From positions 46,314,417 through 46,378,416 of the forward strand of contig CM041297.1 of the NCBI GenBank assembly GCA_023052935.1: 64,000 nt of DNA, read 5' to 3'. The translations under genes and the position numbers were made by a program. The notes under the pieces were generated by a model that worked only from the letters and a program-made list of their open reading frames with translations, had not been told where the DNA came from and did no database searches. The stretch comes from Piezodorus guildinii (lineage: Eukaryota; Arthropoda; Insecta; Hemiptera; Pentatomidae). Positions 10,736 to 22,401 of the stretch are shown one piece after another; within the stretch, counting starts at the first letter, position 1, and each line of letters begins with the position of its first letter.

Positions 10736-10814
10736 TTAGAAAGATACAGTAAAATACGCATAGCGTTTTAGAATCAGAAAAGCGCGATTAACAGAGGAAA
10801 AAAGAACTTGATAA

Positions 10815-10817
10815 AAA

Positions 10818-10866
<49 letters not shown>
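10815..10866. repeat. Poly(A)/(TA)n microsatellite
   Basis: An A run followed by about 16 TA units inside R2. Confidence 0.9.
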
Positions 10867-10869
<3 letters not shown>

Positions 10870-11143
10870 GATATTTTATATTATTTATATGTATTATTAT
10901 AGTATTATAAAATATAAGTTATATATATAAAGATCGCCACAAATTATTATAGATGTAATTTTACTCAAAATTGGTTATTATTGAAGATAGGCAAAAACTG
11001 AAAATATTAGCAGCTATAAAAAGCTATATATACAGTTACACTCTAATACAGTTATTTAGAAATAATAAACCATTGTGTAATAATTTGCAGCGTATTTGAA
11101 TATGAAATTTTAACTTTTCTTAATATAATTATAAAATTCTTTC

Positions 11144-11336
11144 TGAGAGATGTTGGTTCAGGGTGCAGTCAATATAACACACAATTAAGTATGAACTTAA
11201 TTTATGTTTTATATAAATTAAATTTATATTTTAAATAGGCACTAATAAATTAAGCTCATACTTAAGAGTGTGTTATATTGACTGCACCCTGAACCAACTT
11301 CTCTCATATATACACCCAGTCAACCATTGTCACTTC
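11144..11336. mobile_element. Palindromic insertion with 13-bp TSD
   Basis: ATAAAATTCTTTC occurs at 11131-11143 and 11337-11349. Between them is an inverted pair: TTGGTTCAGGGTGCAGTCAA and following bases (about 50 bp) at 11153 and its reverse complement ending near 11301, then an unpaired right tail ending CAACCATTGTCACTTC. The layout matches the Penelope-type inverted dimers further along, but no hammerhead core is present. Confidence 0.75.
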
Positions 11337-11349
11337 ATAAAATTCTTTC

Positions 11350-11810
11350 ATAAGTTATAATTAAATATTACTACTTTAGGAAAGAAGAAAACAATTGAAA
11401 TAACTTTTTTTATGATGAACAAGAGGAAAGAAAAGCTAAAAAAAAAAAGAAAGAAAAAAAAGACAATTGTTTCACACATAAAAGACACTTACGTGGAGGA
11501 TATTTTGAGAGTCCAGCAGTCAAGTCTTGTCAGAATGTTTCTATAGGGATGAAAAAAACAGGCCGATGTAAAATAACATCTCTTCTTTACATTTATAAAA
11601 TGGTGACGCTGCCGCGATTCTTGGCTTCCTCGAACTCCTAAACCAAGCAACGGATTTTTATACGGTTTTCACTACCGTTTTGGGCATCCTTTCTTGAAGT
11701 TTTGTAAGTGAAAATAGATTGCAGTAAAGTTTTTCAATAGGTGGGGAAATTAAATTTTCTGTAATTAAGACATCAAAAAATATTTCCAGAAATATGAGTG
11801 ATAATCTCGA
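11350..11810. other. Intergenic, unassigned
   Basis: AT-rich with an A/G-rich patch near 11430-11460. No coding character and no repeat recognised. Confidence 0.4.
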
Positions 11811-11815
11811 CGCAT

Positions 11816-12033
11816 GGGGAGCCCGTGGCTAATTGGCTAGCGCGCTAGTCTCTCTTGCTAAAGTTGTGAGTTCGAATTTCAATCCCAACGGGGCTTTTAT
11901 AAAAATGTAATTAAATGGGGATTCACTCACAGACTCCCCCCGGGTATGTGAGACCCGTCAGCCAAATGGTTGCCACTCACAAAATTAGGGGTAGGGAGTG
12001 ATGACCCTACACTAGAAAATACATCACGTTGAT

Positions 12034-12067
<34 letters not shown>
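11816..12067 (+). mobile_element. SINE-C copy 1 (tRNA-headed)
   Basis: The head GGGGAGCCCGTGGCTAATTG contains an A-box-like TGGCTAATTGG; a B-box-like GAGTTCGAATTTC follows. The body shares GGGGATTCACTCACA and GTAGGGAGTGATGACCCTAC with the copies near 40027 and 57531. TSD TCGACGCAT at 11807-11815 and 12068-12076. The tail is a (TA)n run. Confidence 0.88.
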
Positions 12068-12068
<1 letters not shown>

Positions 12069-12129
12069 CGACGCATAATATACCGTTCAAAAGTGCACAT
12101 TTTAGAATAGTTAATATGAAATAAAATAA

Positions 12130-12330
12130 TTTGTACAAAATAATCCCTCTGTGTGTCAGGTACTCGTTAAAAATCTCTATTTTAATTAAACCTGGAAAAT
12201 AATCCTTTGTGTCAGGTCTCGTTAAAAATCTCTATTTTAATTAAACCTGGATACGCAAAATTTAGGACTCCACTATAGCATCGTCCGATTAGCCACAGTA
12301 GCATAAAGTGACATTAAATGAATAAACAAA
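12130..12330 (+). mobile_element. SINE-B copy 5, truncated with internal duplication
   Basis: Keeps only the 3' half. The segment GTCAGGT-CTCGTTAAAAATC and following bases occurs twice in tandem (12157 and 12207). The 3' end (CATCGTCCGATTAGCCACAG, then AAATGAATAAACAA) is intact. Confidence 0.8.
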
Positions 12331-13590
12331 AAATAGGAAGGTAAATAATAAAATGAAAAGAAGATGAATAATCCTGACTTATAAATGGTTTGAATTTATT
12401 CTATATTCTATGTCATAAAATTTGATCCTTTGTAAAGAGATGTTTGGGAAAACAAATTGAAAATACACGCCGCCCACAGTAAGAACTTGAAAACGCCCAC
12501 CAAAGTCAACCTCCTACGATGAATCAAGTTTGTGATCCCGTGGAGAAGTTAAATCAGGATCGATAGCAGAAGGTATTACACAACTTACGAGAGCACGTAA
12601 AATAGCAACGCTTTGGCACGCACACTTAAATATATAAGGGAGCATGCAATGGGAAACAGATCAATACTGCAATTATAAAATGTTGTTGACTTAAATAGAT
12701 TAAATGTTCATTGGATGATTTTTTGTGTGTAGAATTGAGATTTAAGAAAGGATTAAGGTTGGAATATTAAAATACATCTAGGTAAACCATACAGTTCTAG
12801 TCTAGTAAACCTTCAAAGGCTTCTCCAAAGGTTCTCTTTTAATATGGATTATTTAAAACTCGAAAGTAAGAGGCTCAAAACAATGTAAGAAGGAATCCAA
12901 TCTGCCGGACAACAGTGAAGAATATTCCAAAGGATAATCACTTGCCGTACTCTCTTAAACCAAAAAGGTTCCAAAAGCACTGTTTCGGGACTAAACTCTG
13001 CAATGGTCATTTTATTTGAGATATAACAAAATTTCTCTGAAATGCTGGTTTATTGTTTAAATTGCATGGATTACAATATGTTAATTTGACATATTAAATT
13101 GAACGAAAATAAATAACAAAAATACACTACACAAACACCTGAATAATAGTATTTCGCTTAAGGGCAGAACTTTATTATATTTTATCATTTGAAAAAAATT
13201 AAGTTAGACATTAAAATAATTTTTAAAGTAAAAACTTTTGACATTTTTTTTAATGCATTAAATTTTACTAAAAGCGTAGAAATCAATTTTCAAAAGCAGT
13301 TTTGAAATTTTGTTCGTAAAAACTAGACAAAACTACAATTTTAAGTAATTTGAACATCATTAGGTTATGTATATATTAAGATATATAAAATAATTGTAAT
13401 ATATATGATATTTTTATTTAAATTCATGAAAAAATCACCAAGTCGTGAAATGAAACCTAAAGATATTTAATAATCTCATAACAATAGTAAATAAAGGTAA
13501 ATGAAGGATATGTGAAGAATTAGTTACCGAGACATTTCTCTTAATTCAAGGACAAAAGATATATTTTTTTCCAGACATAAATAAGCTAAA
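12331..13590. other. Intergenic, unassigned
   Basis: 12460-12660 is less AT-rich than its surroundings but shows no long frame. 13040-13590 is very AT-rich and holds nothing recognised. Confidence 0.4.
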
Positions 13591-13597
13591 AAAGGGC

Positions 13598-13845
13598 ATT
13601 GTTTATTTATTTAACGTCCCTTTTTGCTACGTGGCTTATCGGACGATGCTATAGTGGGAGTCCTAGATTTTGCCAATCAAGGATTAAGTAGGATAGGGAT
13701 CTATAACGACTACATGACATCGCACAGGCTTAGGACCACCTTTTAACGTCCCCTCCCAAGGACGGCATAACTACGGATTTTTTTACCTCCATTAAAAAAT
13801 TCTAGGGACACCTGCGGGTTTGAACCCGGGACCTTGCGGCTAAAA
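13598..13845 (-). mobile_element. SINE-B copy 6
   Basis: Reverse-complement copy from TTGTTTATTTATTTAACGTC to the B box (GGGTTTGAACCCG), truncated in the head. The flanks AGCTAAAAAAGGGC and GGCTAAAAAAAAAGTGC resemble a decayed TSD. Confidence 0.75.
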
Positions 13846-13954
13846 AAAAAGTGCCTGTACCATTGAAAATAGGAATAATTAGTCTGAAATCTGAAATTAT
13901 CTATAAAACATATTATGAACTTTAAATAAGCTAGAAATATATATCTTAGATAGA

Positions 13955-14065
13955 TTTATTGCTATTTACAACTGTATAATGATATACATCTAGTAAATGA
14001 GATACAAGATAAAAATGGCATGGATTCACATGTGGGGATACTAACCATTGGCAGCTCCCCAAGAA
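13955..14065 (-). mobile_element. Jockey-type LINE 3'-end scrap
   Basis: The row ATTGCTATTTACAACTGTATA and the later CCATTGGCAGC match the 3' non-coding end of the LINE at 31349-32012 in the same orientation. No coding part remains. Confidence 0.55.
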
Positions 14066-14177
14066 ATATATATATATATATTTTCTGTTCATAATTTCAG
14101 AGAAATGTCTCCGTAACTAATTATTCTTATATTCAATGGTATGATATGAACTTTTTTAGCTCATTTATAAGTCCTAA

Positions 14178-14896
14178 TCAAGTCATGTAACATTCACGCT
14201 TAGTCCTTCTGATTGTCCTCCACTAACACTTTTCAATGTCCAGTTACCCAAACAAACAGAAACAAAATACTTAGGACTCACAATGTATAGACGCCTGACA
14301 TGAAAAGCACACGTAACTATTTTTAAAAAAAGACTGAATCATCGACTATCAATACTTAAGACGACTTCTTCACCATAAAAACAAAATATCACTAAGCAAC
14401 AAAATCACCATGTACAACATGTTACTTAAACCTATATGGACGTACGGTACTCAGGTGTGGGGCTCATGCAAAAAATCACACATGCAGACAATTCAAATCT
14501 TTCAATCTAAATTCCTCCGCTTGATCACTCACTGTCCCTTTTACGTAACCAATAATTCATTACACAAAGACCTCAACATACCAATCGTAACGGATATCAT
14601 CAAAAAGTATTACAAACATTTTCACGACTCACTCGCTGGACATCCAAACCTACTGGTACAAACATTACTGACTGATACACTACCACAAAACCCACCAAGG
14701 AGACTGAAACGCCACTGGAGCAGAGAACTTCTTTAGCAGATCTACCACGCCAAGGAGTGCCTTCACTGGGAGGTTTCTTCGCTTGCGAATTCAGAAGAAT
14801 CCTGAAGGAGGTTTTTTCGTAATGAACATCAATGTTACAATATATGCCTTGAGGCTTTTGTATATTACTTGTTGTCAAATAAATAAATAAAAAAAA
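14178..14896 (+). mobile_element. 5'-truncated Jockey-like LINE with 13-bp TSD
   Basis: TTATAAGTCCTAA is exact at 14165-14177 and 14897-14909. The insert holds the C-terminal part of a reverse-transcriptase ORF and ends in an AAATAAATAAATAAAAA tail. Only the last ~0.7 kb of the element is present, as expected from incomplete reverse transcription. Confidence 0.92.
14410..14736 (+). pseudogene. Jockey-like RT, C-terminal remnant
   Basis: 108 codons encode the conserved region after the RT palm in Jockey/I LINEs: LLKPIWTYGTQVWG (the P-x-W-x-Y-G thumb motif), then IQIFQSKFLRLIT, NNSLHKDLNIP and a closing PPRRLKRHW. Upstream, 14190-14400 continues the same protein in broken frames (TKYLGLTMYRRLT is legible before a stop). 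The palm catalytic motifs are absent, so the product cannot act. It is part of the truncated insertion bounded by the 13-bp TSD. Family known to mediate target-primed reverse transcription; this piece is a dead end product of that process. Confidence 0.85.
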
Positions 14897-14909
14897 TTAT
14901 AAGTCCTAA

Positions 14910-15590
14910 AACAATATATTATATATTTTCTTAGGAACAATATGAAACAAAAATAACTGATCTATTTTTAATAGAAGAACTAGAGCAGGGTTTTGTCCCA
15001 AAATGTTCATTTAAAACCACTGTTCAACGTTTTCGTCGAGAAAGATAAGGTGGGCACGAAAAGTGTCAAAAAGAGAGGACAAAGTTTTATTAGGCAACTA
15101 AGAACAAAATCAGAAAAAGAAGACCTTAATTGGAGAGTGGGAATATTGTTAGCTTTCTGGAAATAAGGCTGGAGAAGCCCTTGTCTTGAAATTCAGAATT
15201 TGGTGTCCAAACCAGTGAAAACCTCGTCCCAGCAACCTCAAAGTCAAAAGGATGCGGCCTGTATTGACTTGGACGGATTGAAATTATTTCGTTGTGGTTC
15301 CACGTAAATAACCTCGACCTCGTTTACGATTTTAAAACAATTAGCCTTTTAATAAATATCAGATAATGTTAAAAGGGCGTCCTTTAATTTGGAGATAACT
15401 TTTCTGTTTTCATTACCTCAATAATGCATTTTTGTCAAGCAATAAATAAATAAAAACATCAACAAAAAAATAAATTGGAGTTTCCTATTCAGTCAATTTT
15501 AGGACATTATTATTAAATTGTTGATCCTTTGTCCTTTGGTTTTACTTCCTAAATATGTGGTTATTTTTATTTTAATTAAAGGTACTTTAG
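14910..15590. other. Intergenic, unassigned
   Basis: No recognised frame or repeat. 15060-15330 has moderate GC without coding character on inspection. Confidence 0.4.
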
Positions 15591-15593
15591 ACG

Positions 15594-15850
15594 AAAATAA
15601 CTTAAAAATTCGGCATTTAACCCCTATCATACTATTTCAATCAGAATGAAACCTACATGACATTGAAGCCTGTTAATCAAAATCGTATGAACTTTTTTTA
15701 AGAAAATTGTAAAAAAGTTGCAAAATGCATGAACTAGCATTCCCGGTATGCTGATTTTAATGAAAAAGTTGCATAAATATCACTCTCCCGTATTGTTGTC
15801 TTAAATATGCACTTTTTCCCTGTGCTAGACTTAGCACACACACACATATA
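15594..15850 (-). mobile_element. R1 fragment, inverted
   Basis: Reverse complement of the R1 middle (GAATGAAACCTACATGA, AAAATGCATGAAC, GTTGTCTTAAATATG, CACACACACA). The 5' end is lost where R2 begins. Confidence 0.6.
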
Positions 15851-15859
15851 CATGAATTA

Positions 15860-16560
15860 TGGATGTATTTATGGGTAAAATTTCAATTTTTTTCTCTAAT
15901 GTTTTCTCTTTTTTCTAATTATTCACGTTTTTTTTTGTTAAAAAACACTAATAAATTATTTTTTATCTTTGAAAATAACGGTATCACAAGCGTGTGTGTG
16001 TGTATATATATGCAAGATTTCAGTTTTTTTTTTTCTTTTTCTTTATTCGTGCTTTACTGATTCTAAAACTCCATATTTTTCTCGATCTTCAAAAATAAAA
16101 GAGTTATGGGCGTACTTATAGGTAATTTTTTTTCCTTTTTTATGATTATTCACGGCTTTTTATTTTAAAAAACACTAATAATTTTTTTCTTTACTTATTC
16201 TAAAACGCTATACATGTTTTTTCCACCTTCAAGAATAACAGAGATTTAAGATTTAATTAAATCACTTTCAATCGACCGCATTTTAAAAATAACGAACAGA
16301 TATTATAGTATAGGTGTTAAGATCATCGTTGCATACCTTAGTATTTTTGTGGTGAATTTAAAACAAATTGGTTCCGCAGTTTCGGAGAAATGCAGCGGAC
16401 AGCAGACGGTGAACGGCGGACAAACGGATGTTTTTTCCAATTTGTTTTTCGAGTTATACTATCTTGTAACTTAAGCCCTCAAAATTTGAGAGGTGGCAAT
16501 TTTTATTTTTTATTTTGGTCGATTACAAAGGTTTATTATTTAAAATAATAAACCGAAATG
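15860..16560 (-). mobile_element. R2 copy, inverted
   Basis: Carries CTCGATCTTCAAAAATAA, CAAAATTTGAGAGG and the end block TCGATTACAAAGGTTTATTA. It is the reverse of the arrangement at 9740-11092. A diverged internal repeat of the TTATTCACG block is present. Confidence 0.55.
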
Positions 16561-17933
16561 ATGCCTGGATGTGCATTTGCTTTCTGATTCTGGCCTAAGG
16601 GGTGATGTTTCGGCCGCTTTCTGTTTCTTAAACATTTATTAGTTTTTATGGGGGACCGAAAAAAAATGTTTCAATATAATAAAAAAACAAAATTATATCA
16701 TATCTTTTACTACAGTTTTAATTATTTTTTGTATTATTAATTTGTAATTAGTTTGCAAAAATAATTCATTAATTTAAAAAAAAACAAAAGACATAACGTA
16801 TATAAAAAAACATATGTTTTTTTTTAGTTCAATTTTACTTTCACTTACTATATATAGTAAGGAAAGTATTGCGATCGTGAAAATTTTCGAATTCCAGTTT
16901 TCAACGAAAATAAACGTTTAAGGGTCCTCTGAGTCCAAATAACCAAGTCCCGCAAAAAGGTCTGGTGTGTGGTGTGTGTGTGTGTGTGTGGGTAACTCCC
17001 GGGCGGAACGGTAAGTCCTATGAAACTGAAATTTCATATTTAAGACAACTATACGCCCGAGACGTGACAAAACTTTTTTCATCAAAATGAGCTTACCAGA
17101 AGAGGCACTTTATACCATGCATTTTGCACCTTTTTTCGATTTTCTCAAAAACGGTTCCGACGATTTTGATTAAACTCGCTATATCGATGTAAACTTTAAT
17201 GGGCTTTATATCATGTAGGTTTTATTCTGATTAAAATGGTCTGACAGGGCTTAAATGCCGATATTTTAAACTTTCTTTCTCTAAAGTACCTTTAATTTTG
17301 TTGATTATATAAAAGTAACTATATTATCTTGTTACCACTGATGAAAAACAGCTAAATTTGCAAGTTGAGCGAATCTGAAAAGCAACTAAAGGAGACAACT
17401 AAAAAAATATTTTTTTAATGCAAGTTTTTGTTTTTGAACATGAGAACAGTAATATACATGTATGATTTACCGTTGGAAAGCTAAAGATTTTAGAATAAAT
17501 ACTATCTTATACTCAAGATTTTAAAAGTTAATAGTGAGTGATAAAAAGAAGATAAAACTAACTGATTATTTTAGATGATAATATAATTGATTTTTTAATA
17601 TAACGCATGTTTCTATAGAAATTCAATTTAATTATTTTTTATTTTTTTATTTTTTTATTTATTGTTTAAATGCATCTACCCACTAAGGGTCATTAGCATA
17701 TTACAATACATACATTATGTGGTCAGTATAACATTAGTTTTGTTTTTTTCTCTTTGACATTGTTAATAAACTATATATGATTATACACTCTGTCCACACT
17801 GTCACCAAGAGCAACGTCCAGCCTGTTACTTATCCACTGTCAGCGGACTCTTGCAAGTCCTGGAGGTCGGAGGGTTTGAGTCCCTTCAGGAGGTAAGCAT
17901 GGGTAATGGCGGTATGGCCGCAGCGTAGTCTGG

Positions 17934-18665
17934 CTAGGACGACTTCTCTCCCGACCATCCAGACATACCTTTTGAATTTGTATTCACATCACCCTCGAAC
18001 TTTATTGTAATCGGGAAGTGACCGCTTCCATTCAAGGTATCTTTGACTCGCCAATGAACTTTGTAAAGGAGTTTTACGTCTACGAATGACAAATCAAGAG
18101 CGGAAAGAGCGCCATTAGCGCAGAAATAAGTCGGGGAGCCATCGTTAACTAATACTAAGAAGTTATTGTTGTCCATAAACGTTTCTATTTCCTTCCTCCT
18201 ATTTTAGTAGTCGGATAGAGTGGAGCTCCACAGTGTGCAGTGTCCGTTCAGGTCTCCAACCAGGATGATAGGTCTTGGAAGTCGATCAACTATTAATTGT
18301 AGGTCGCTGCATGTGAAATTTCGATTTGGTGGTATGCAAATATTGCAGATTGTAATGGGTTCTAGTCTGTATATTTTAGCGGCTACAACTTCTAAAGATG
18401 ATTTGATGTTAATTAGTTCTGAAAATACTTCTGTTTTTACCATTATTGCTACTCCTTCCCAGGCATGCTTACTATCAGTTCTATCTTTTCGATATATATT
18501 AAAGTTTTTTAAATTTACTGCCAGCGATTCTAAAAAATGTGTCTCTTGTAAACAAAAACAAATAGGATTTTCTTCAGAAAAAAGTATTCTAAAATATTCA
18601 TAATGTTTGTAGGAACCATTGCAGTTCCATTGCACAATTACCGAGTTCTTACTATTAATTGTCAT
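17934..18665 (-). pseudogene. LINE ORF2 endonuclease (APE-type), truncated
   Basis: This begins the second ORF 50 bases downstream of ORF1. The N-terminus has the family's VIVQWNCNG motif, CLQETHF with the catalytic Glu, and GDLNGHCTLW with the Asp/Asn pair. One in-frame TAA at 18204-18206 interrupts it, then MDNNNFLVLVNDGSPTYF, SALDLSF and GSGHFPI follow; the last is the SDH motif with SDH changed to SGH. After about 230 residues the frame ends abruptly. At 17820-17950 another frame reads VLARLRCGHTAITHAYLL, the ORF2 C-terminal tail that normally lies more than 800 residues further on. So RT and RNase H were deleted. AP-endonucleases of this type nick the target for reverse transcription; this one has a stop and an altered catalytic motif. 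Confidence 0.85.
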
Positions 18666-18714
18666 AAAGTAAAATTTTATAAAATTAGTTGATTTTTAAG
18701 AGCCTCACCATCGA

Positions 18715-20243
18715 TTAGTTGTCAGTACTTTCATCAGTGTTTATCGCACTTTCTATTGTGTCCCACTGTTTTTTTAACAATTTAGATATTTTTAATTTTG
18801 TACGGCGATCATGTATTAGTGATTTAGTATCCGTCAGCATGGCCCTAAGGCCTTCTGTATTACTAGTAAATTCGCCAACTAATGCCCTAACGTTTTTATT
18901 GCTAGACGATAGTTCAATAATTTTGGTCATCTCATCAAAAGATATTGGATATTTCTCGCTATTTTCTTCGATAACCTTTCGGGCGCCTTCAAAGTTACTC
19001 GTAGAATTGCTCTCAGACTTTTTTAATTTCTTTGTTTTTTTACTGAGACTTTGGGTAGCTACCATGGGTGGAAATTCATTCAAATCAATCGTATTTTCGG
19101 AATCTTCTTGGGGATCCAACGTTAGGTTTAACTCAGTTGTGGACACAGCTGAATGAGTAGTGGTGGAATGACACCGTTTGACGCCAGAAACCACAGTAGG
19201 TACCAATATCAAGTTATTACTATCGATTCCAACTGTTGTTTCGGTAGGTTGTTTCCCTGTAACAATACCTTCAGTTATAACCTGGTTCCCGGGGAGCTTC
19301 TTCACTGTGATAGCGTTGTCATGGCGACTGGCTGGCGTTGGCTCTACTGTGAAATTCCTATTGGGAATAATATCGTTTGGCGTATCTAATATAAAATTAT
19401 TGATGTTTTCTTTTTTACTAACGCTGTTTGTTTCATTATTAAAATTAATTAGTTCATTTTCTTTTTGTTTGATTTGAGACTCAGGGATATCACTGTTATT
19501 TTCGCACTCAGGGCAATCAGTAGAAATGTGGCCCGGTTGCTTACAAATAAAACAAGTGACAATGTCCTCACTGAAAAAAATTCGGTAAGGAACACTGTCA
19601 TGCTTTATTAGTAATGACGATGGGAGCTTGCTTAGGTCATCAGGTGGAATATAGACCTGTCTTCTAAAACTTAGTACGTGGGCTAAGCTTGGGTCTTGGT
19701 ACCGGCTCTGAGAAAATGCATGGCTGATACTAATTTTAAGCCTAGGCTTTTAAGTTCTTTTTCTATAGTTTCGTGCGGTATGGATGGACATGCATTCGAA
19801 ATTATTATTCGTTTGGCGGGGTTCACTAGGCGCTTTATGTTAATTTCTTTATCATCAATGACTATAGATTTATGGTTCTTTAAAATACTATCGACAGCTT
19901 CTTTGTTGCTAAAATGGATACAAAATCGGGAGTTTGAGATTCTGGATGTATAGCGGATGAATTTAGGATCGATTAGGGATGCAATTTTCAGAACGTATTC
20001 TTTTTGTTTGATGCCTTGATGGGTGTGTAAGATGATTGCATTTTCACGATTGGAAAATCTTTCGGTAGCGGTAGCTTTAGCGTAACTTGTTTCGATAGGG
20101 TTAAGGTTATGTGTTCCGTTACTATTTTTTGGCTTATTTTCCATTACTTTTTCATTTCGGTTTATTGGTCTCATATCGTAAGGGGAAACTGAAGACGTAT
20201 TGGTTTTTTCTAACATGGCTACAGAGCCAAAAGCTCTGAGCAC
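18715..20243 (-). pseudogene. LINE ORF1: RNA-binding protein with CCHC knuckle, one frameshift
   Basis: ORF1 proteins of I/Jockey LINEs coat the element RNA. Starting at ATG 20243 the frame runs about 185 codons with an RRM-like stretch (AKRIIISNACPSIPHETIEK) and then breaks near 19690-19700. One base over, it continues without a stop to 18715: LSFRRQVYIPPDDLSKLP, then a CCHC zinc knuckle at about 19505-19555 (C-FI-C-KQPG-H-IST-D-C, i.e. CX2CX4HX4C), then a Lys/Ser/Asn-rich tail with KKTKKLKKSES. Rejoined length is about 510 residues, normal for this family. The ATG was chosen because it follows the leader and precedes the conserved region. Loss of RT in the same copy means it could move only with help from another element. 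Confidence 0.8.
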
Positions 20244-20559
20244 CTATAAAGGCGTTTAGTTGCCCAACTTCTGATGAGTTTATAAACTTCCAATGTATAA
20301 TTGGAACACGCGCCCTCAAATAGTCCAAATCGCATAAAATAATAAATATATTTTCACAAAACACTACAAAATAATAAAAAAACTCTCAGACTGACCTGAA
20401 TTGTGACTGCTTCACATGGGTCCCGAACAGCTGTCCCTCAATTTAATTAATTCCTAAATAGTTTCACGTATTTTTATCTCTGTTTTTAAAAATTCTTTCA
20501 TTGATTTTAAAAATGGTGGTAAGTGAAAGTCGTGTGTTGCCCGCACCAGATTTTTATAA

Positions 20560-22080
20560 ATGATGTAATACAGAATAGTTTTTACAAGTATTATATTTCA
20601 TAAAAACCTAATGAGCGTAGCTCTGAATTTTTACATATATCCTTGAAGTAAATTATAGAAATTCTAAATAAAGTTAAAGTAGAACAATTTTTTTAAATTG
20701 TTTTCTTGTTTTTAATACTATCACTGTAAATATGAAGAGGTTGTAACTAGTCAGTTAGCTATTTTTTGTCGTCGGTTACACAGGTATTTTGTGAGTCCGT
20801 ACTTTTCATTCGTATCATTAATCGAATTGATTTCGGTTAAATACTGTCGGTTATCGGCCATTGGGAAGCCGTTTTTTTCTCTCAATTCCTTTTTTTATTT
20901 AACAAGACGACACAAAATCACCTTCTACGGATTAGACTTCAGCTGCAAGTTGCCTGTAAACGTGTACGGACAAGACGGAAGCCTGCTAACCATCTCCTAA
21001 TAACAATCTTGAAGTAGTCCGCCTAATACTGGAAGGCTTGTCAAGACAACACCAGCCTCAGTTTCCACACTTCGATTACTTATTACTTACCCAGGGTATT
21101 CAGGACATTTTCTTTTTATTTTAATTGCGCGATTAATTTAAATAAAAGGCATAATGAGCTCATTAAAAATGACTATAAATCTATATTTATTAACTGTAAA
21201 TATTAAATGTACCTCTGTATTGATATTAATTATTATTAAAAATATAATTTAATTTAATTATCAACATAATTTTCATTTTTTTCCCCTGTTTAAATGTATA
21301 TGATTTAAACAGTTAAAATTTAATTCCATTTTTTTTTTTTGTAAATTGCAAATTGAGAATTCTGTCCAGGTCTGTTCTGAGAATTCTGTCTTGCTTGTTT
21401 TCCCCTTTTAATATAAAATTGCTGTTAATTTTGTTAATATTTTTAAATCAGCGTTATAATTTTTGTCTTTCTTTTTTCTTCTTTTTTTTTTTTTTTAATT
21501 GTGTTTCTTTTCAATTTTTCTAAAATTAATTGTATTATGTTTAACAATGAATTCATCAATAAATCAGGTTTTAAAAAAGCATTCGGAATAATTTGAAATT
21601 CCATCCAAATTTTTATTTTATTTTTAAAGACTACCATATTTTTCTAGCGTTGGTAATTTAGAGAAAGGTCGTCCAACAAGGCTGACTAAGCACATTGTGA
21701 AGCCAATGAGAAGTGTTTAAATCCAGATTGGTGGTTATATTTTTAGCTTCTAAAATTGCGTACCCATGCCGCATCGGCTTTCCATTTCCACGCAAGAGTT
21801 ATAAATCCTAAACCTTTTGCAAATAAACTCCTCTAGTGTTTTGAAAGCTGTTCTTTCTTCCAGTTAACATATTCCCGATTCTCTCTAACTTGGAATTAAC
21901 CCTATCCATGTGGCAATGACCTCTCCTAGGAGATCAATAGTCCCCGCCTCTTCTTGTTATATTATAATGGTATTAATTCTTTAATGCAACAGAGATTATT
22001 AATAAATAAAATGTCACATTTTTTTTTTTTTAATTTAAGCTCACAATAACAGTTAGTATAATAATTTATACTATATACAT
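20560..22080. other. Intergenic, AT-rich, unassigned
   Basis: 20780-21100 has moderate GC without a convincing frame. 21160-21660 is very AT-rich with T runs. 21660-21960 is unique-looking sequence. No genes recognised. Confidence 0.4.
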
Positions 22081-22086
22081 TTATAT

Positions 22087-22089
<3 letters not shown>

Positions 22090-22151
<62 letters not shown>
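22090..22151. repeat. (AT)n microsatellite, ~31 units
   Basis: Uninterrupted AT dinucleotides. Confidence 0.95.
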
Positions 22152-22152
<1 letters not shown>

Positions 22153-22401
22153 AATGCAAATGATTAAAAATGTTTTTTAATTTCAATATAAAAAACACCT
22201 TGTGTGCAATTCACACAACTTTCTAATTACTTTGGGTCGTCACTGCATCCAAGAATATTTTTTATAGCTAATATTCGGCCAATCTAGATTATAAATTAGC
22301 TTTGAAGAAAATTACTTTTTGTTAATAATAAAAAATCTGGTATATCTCAAAACCTGTAATATTTTCGCGTTACAATAATTCTATATTATAATAAACCGAT
22401 T

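Larger units (their letters stand above)
9740..11092. mobile_element. R2 dispersed repeat, interrupted by SINE-B
   Basis: Shares blocks with 905-1308, 15860-16540 (inverted), 32803-33010 and 62775-62835: CTCTAAATTTGAGAGCTTACG, TTATTTTCGAAGATAGAGAA and AACCATTGTGTAATAATTTG. It contains the internal tandem repeat at 10291-10735 and an A/TA run. No coding capacity; class unknown. Confidence 0.55.
17635..20437 (-). mobile_element. I/Jockey-like LINE, internally deleted, 12-bp TSD
   Basis: TCAATTTAATTA flanks it exactly (17623-17634 and 20438-20449). In transcription order it has a 5' leader starting GAGGGACAGCTGTTCGGGAC, ORF1 (20243 to 18715), endonuclease (18665 to about 17950), then directly the C-terminal tail of ORF2 and an A-rich 3' end (AATAAATAAAAAAATAAAA). 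The reverse transcriptase and RNase H are missing. The deletion junction is near 17945-17965. Confidence 0.9.
16833..20556 (+). mobile_element. R1 copy split by a LINE
   Basis: Starts ACTTTCACTTACTATATATAG at 16840, runs to CAATTTAATTA at 17634, resumes at 20450 and ends GTAAGTGAAAGTCGTGTGTT-GCCCGCACCAGATTTTT at about 20553. The uninterrupted copy at 37689 shows the empty site CAATTTGATTAATTCC, which confirms that the insert is foreign. No coding capacity of its own. Confidence 0.88.

Noticed and set aside
14600..14878. 92-codon minus-strand frame
   Set aside because: Antisense of the Jockey-like RT tail.
18220..18603. 127-codon plus-strand frame
   Set aside because: Antisense shadow of the LINE endonuclease, which carries all the recognisable motifs. 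The plus-strand frames at 18719, 19153 and 19178 are likewise shadows of ORF1.
21962..22198. 78-codon Tyr/Ile repeat frame
   Set aside because: Translation of the (AT)n microsatellite.
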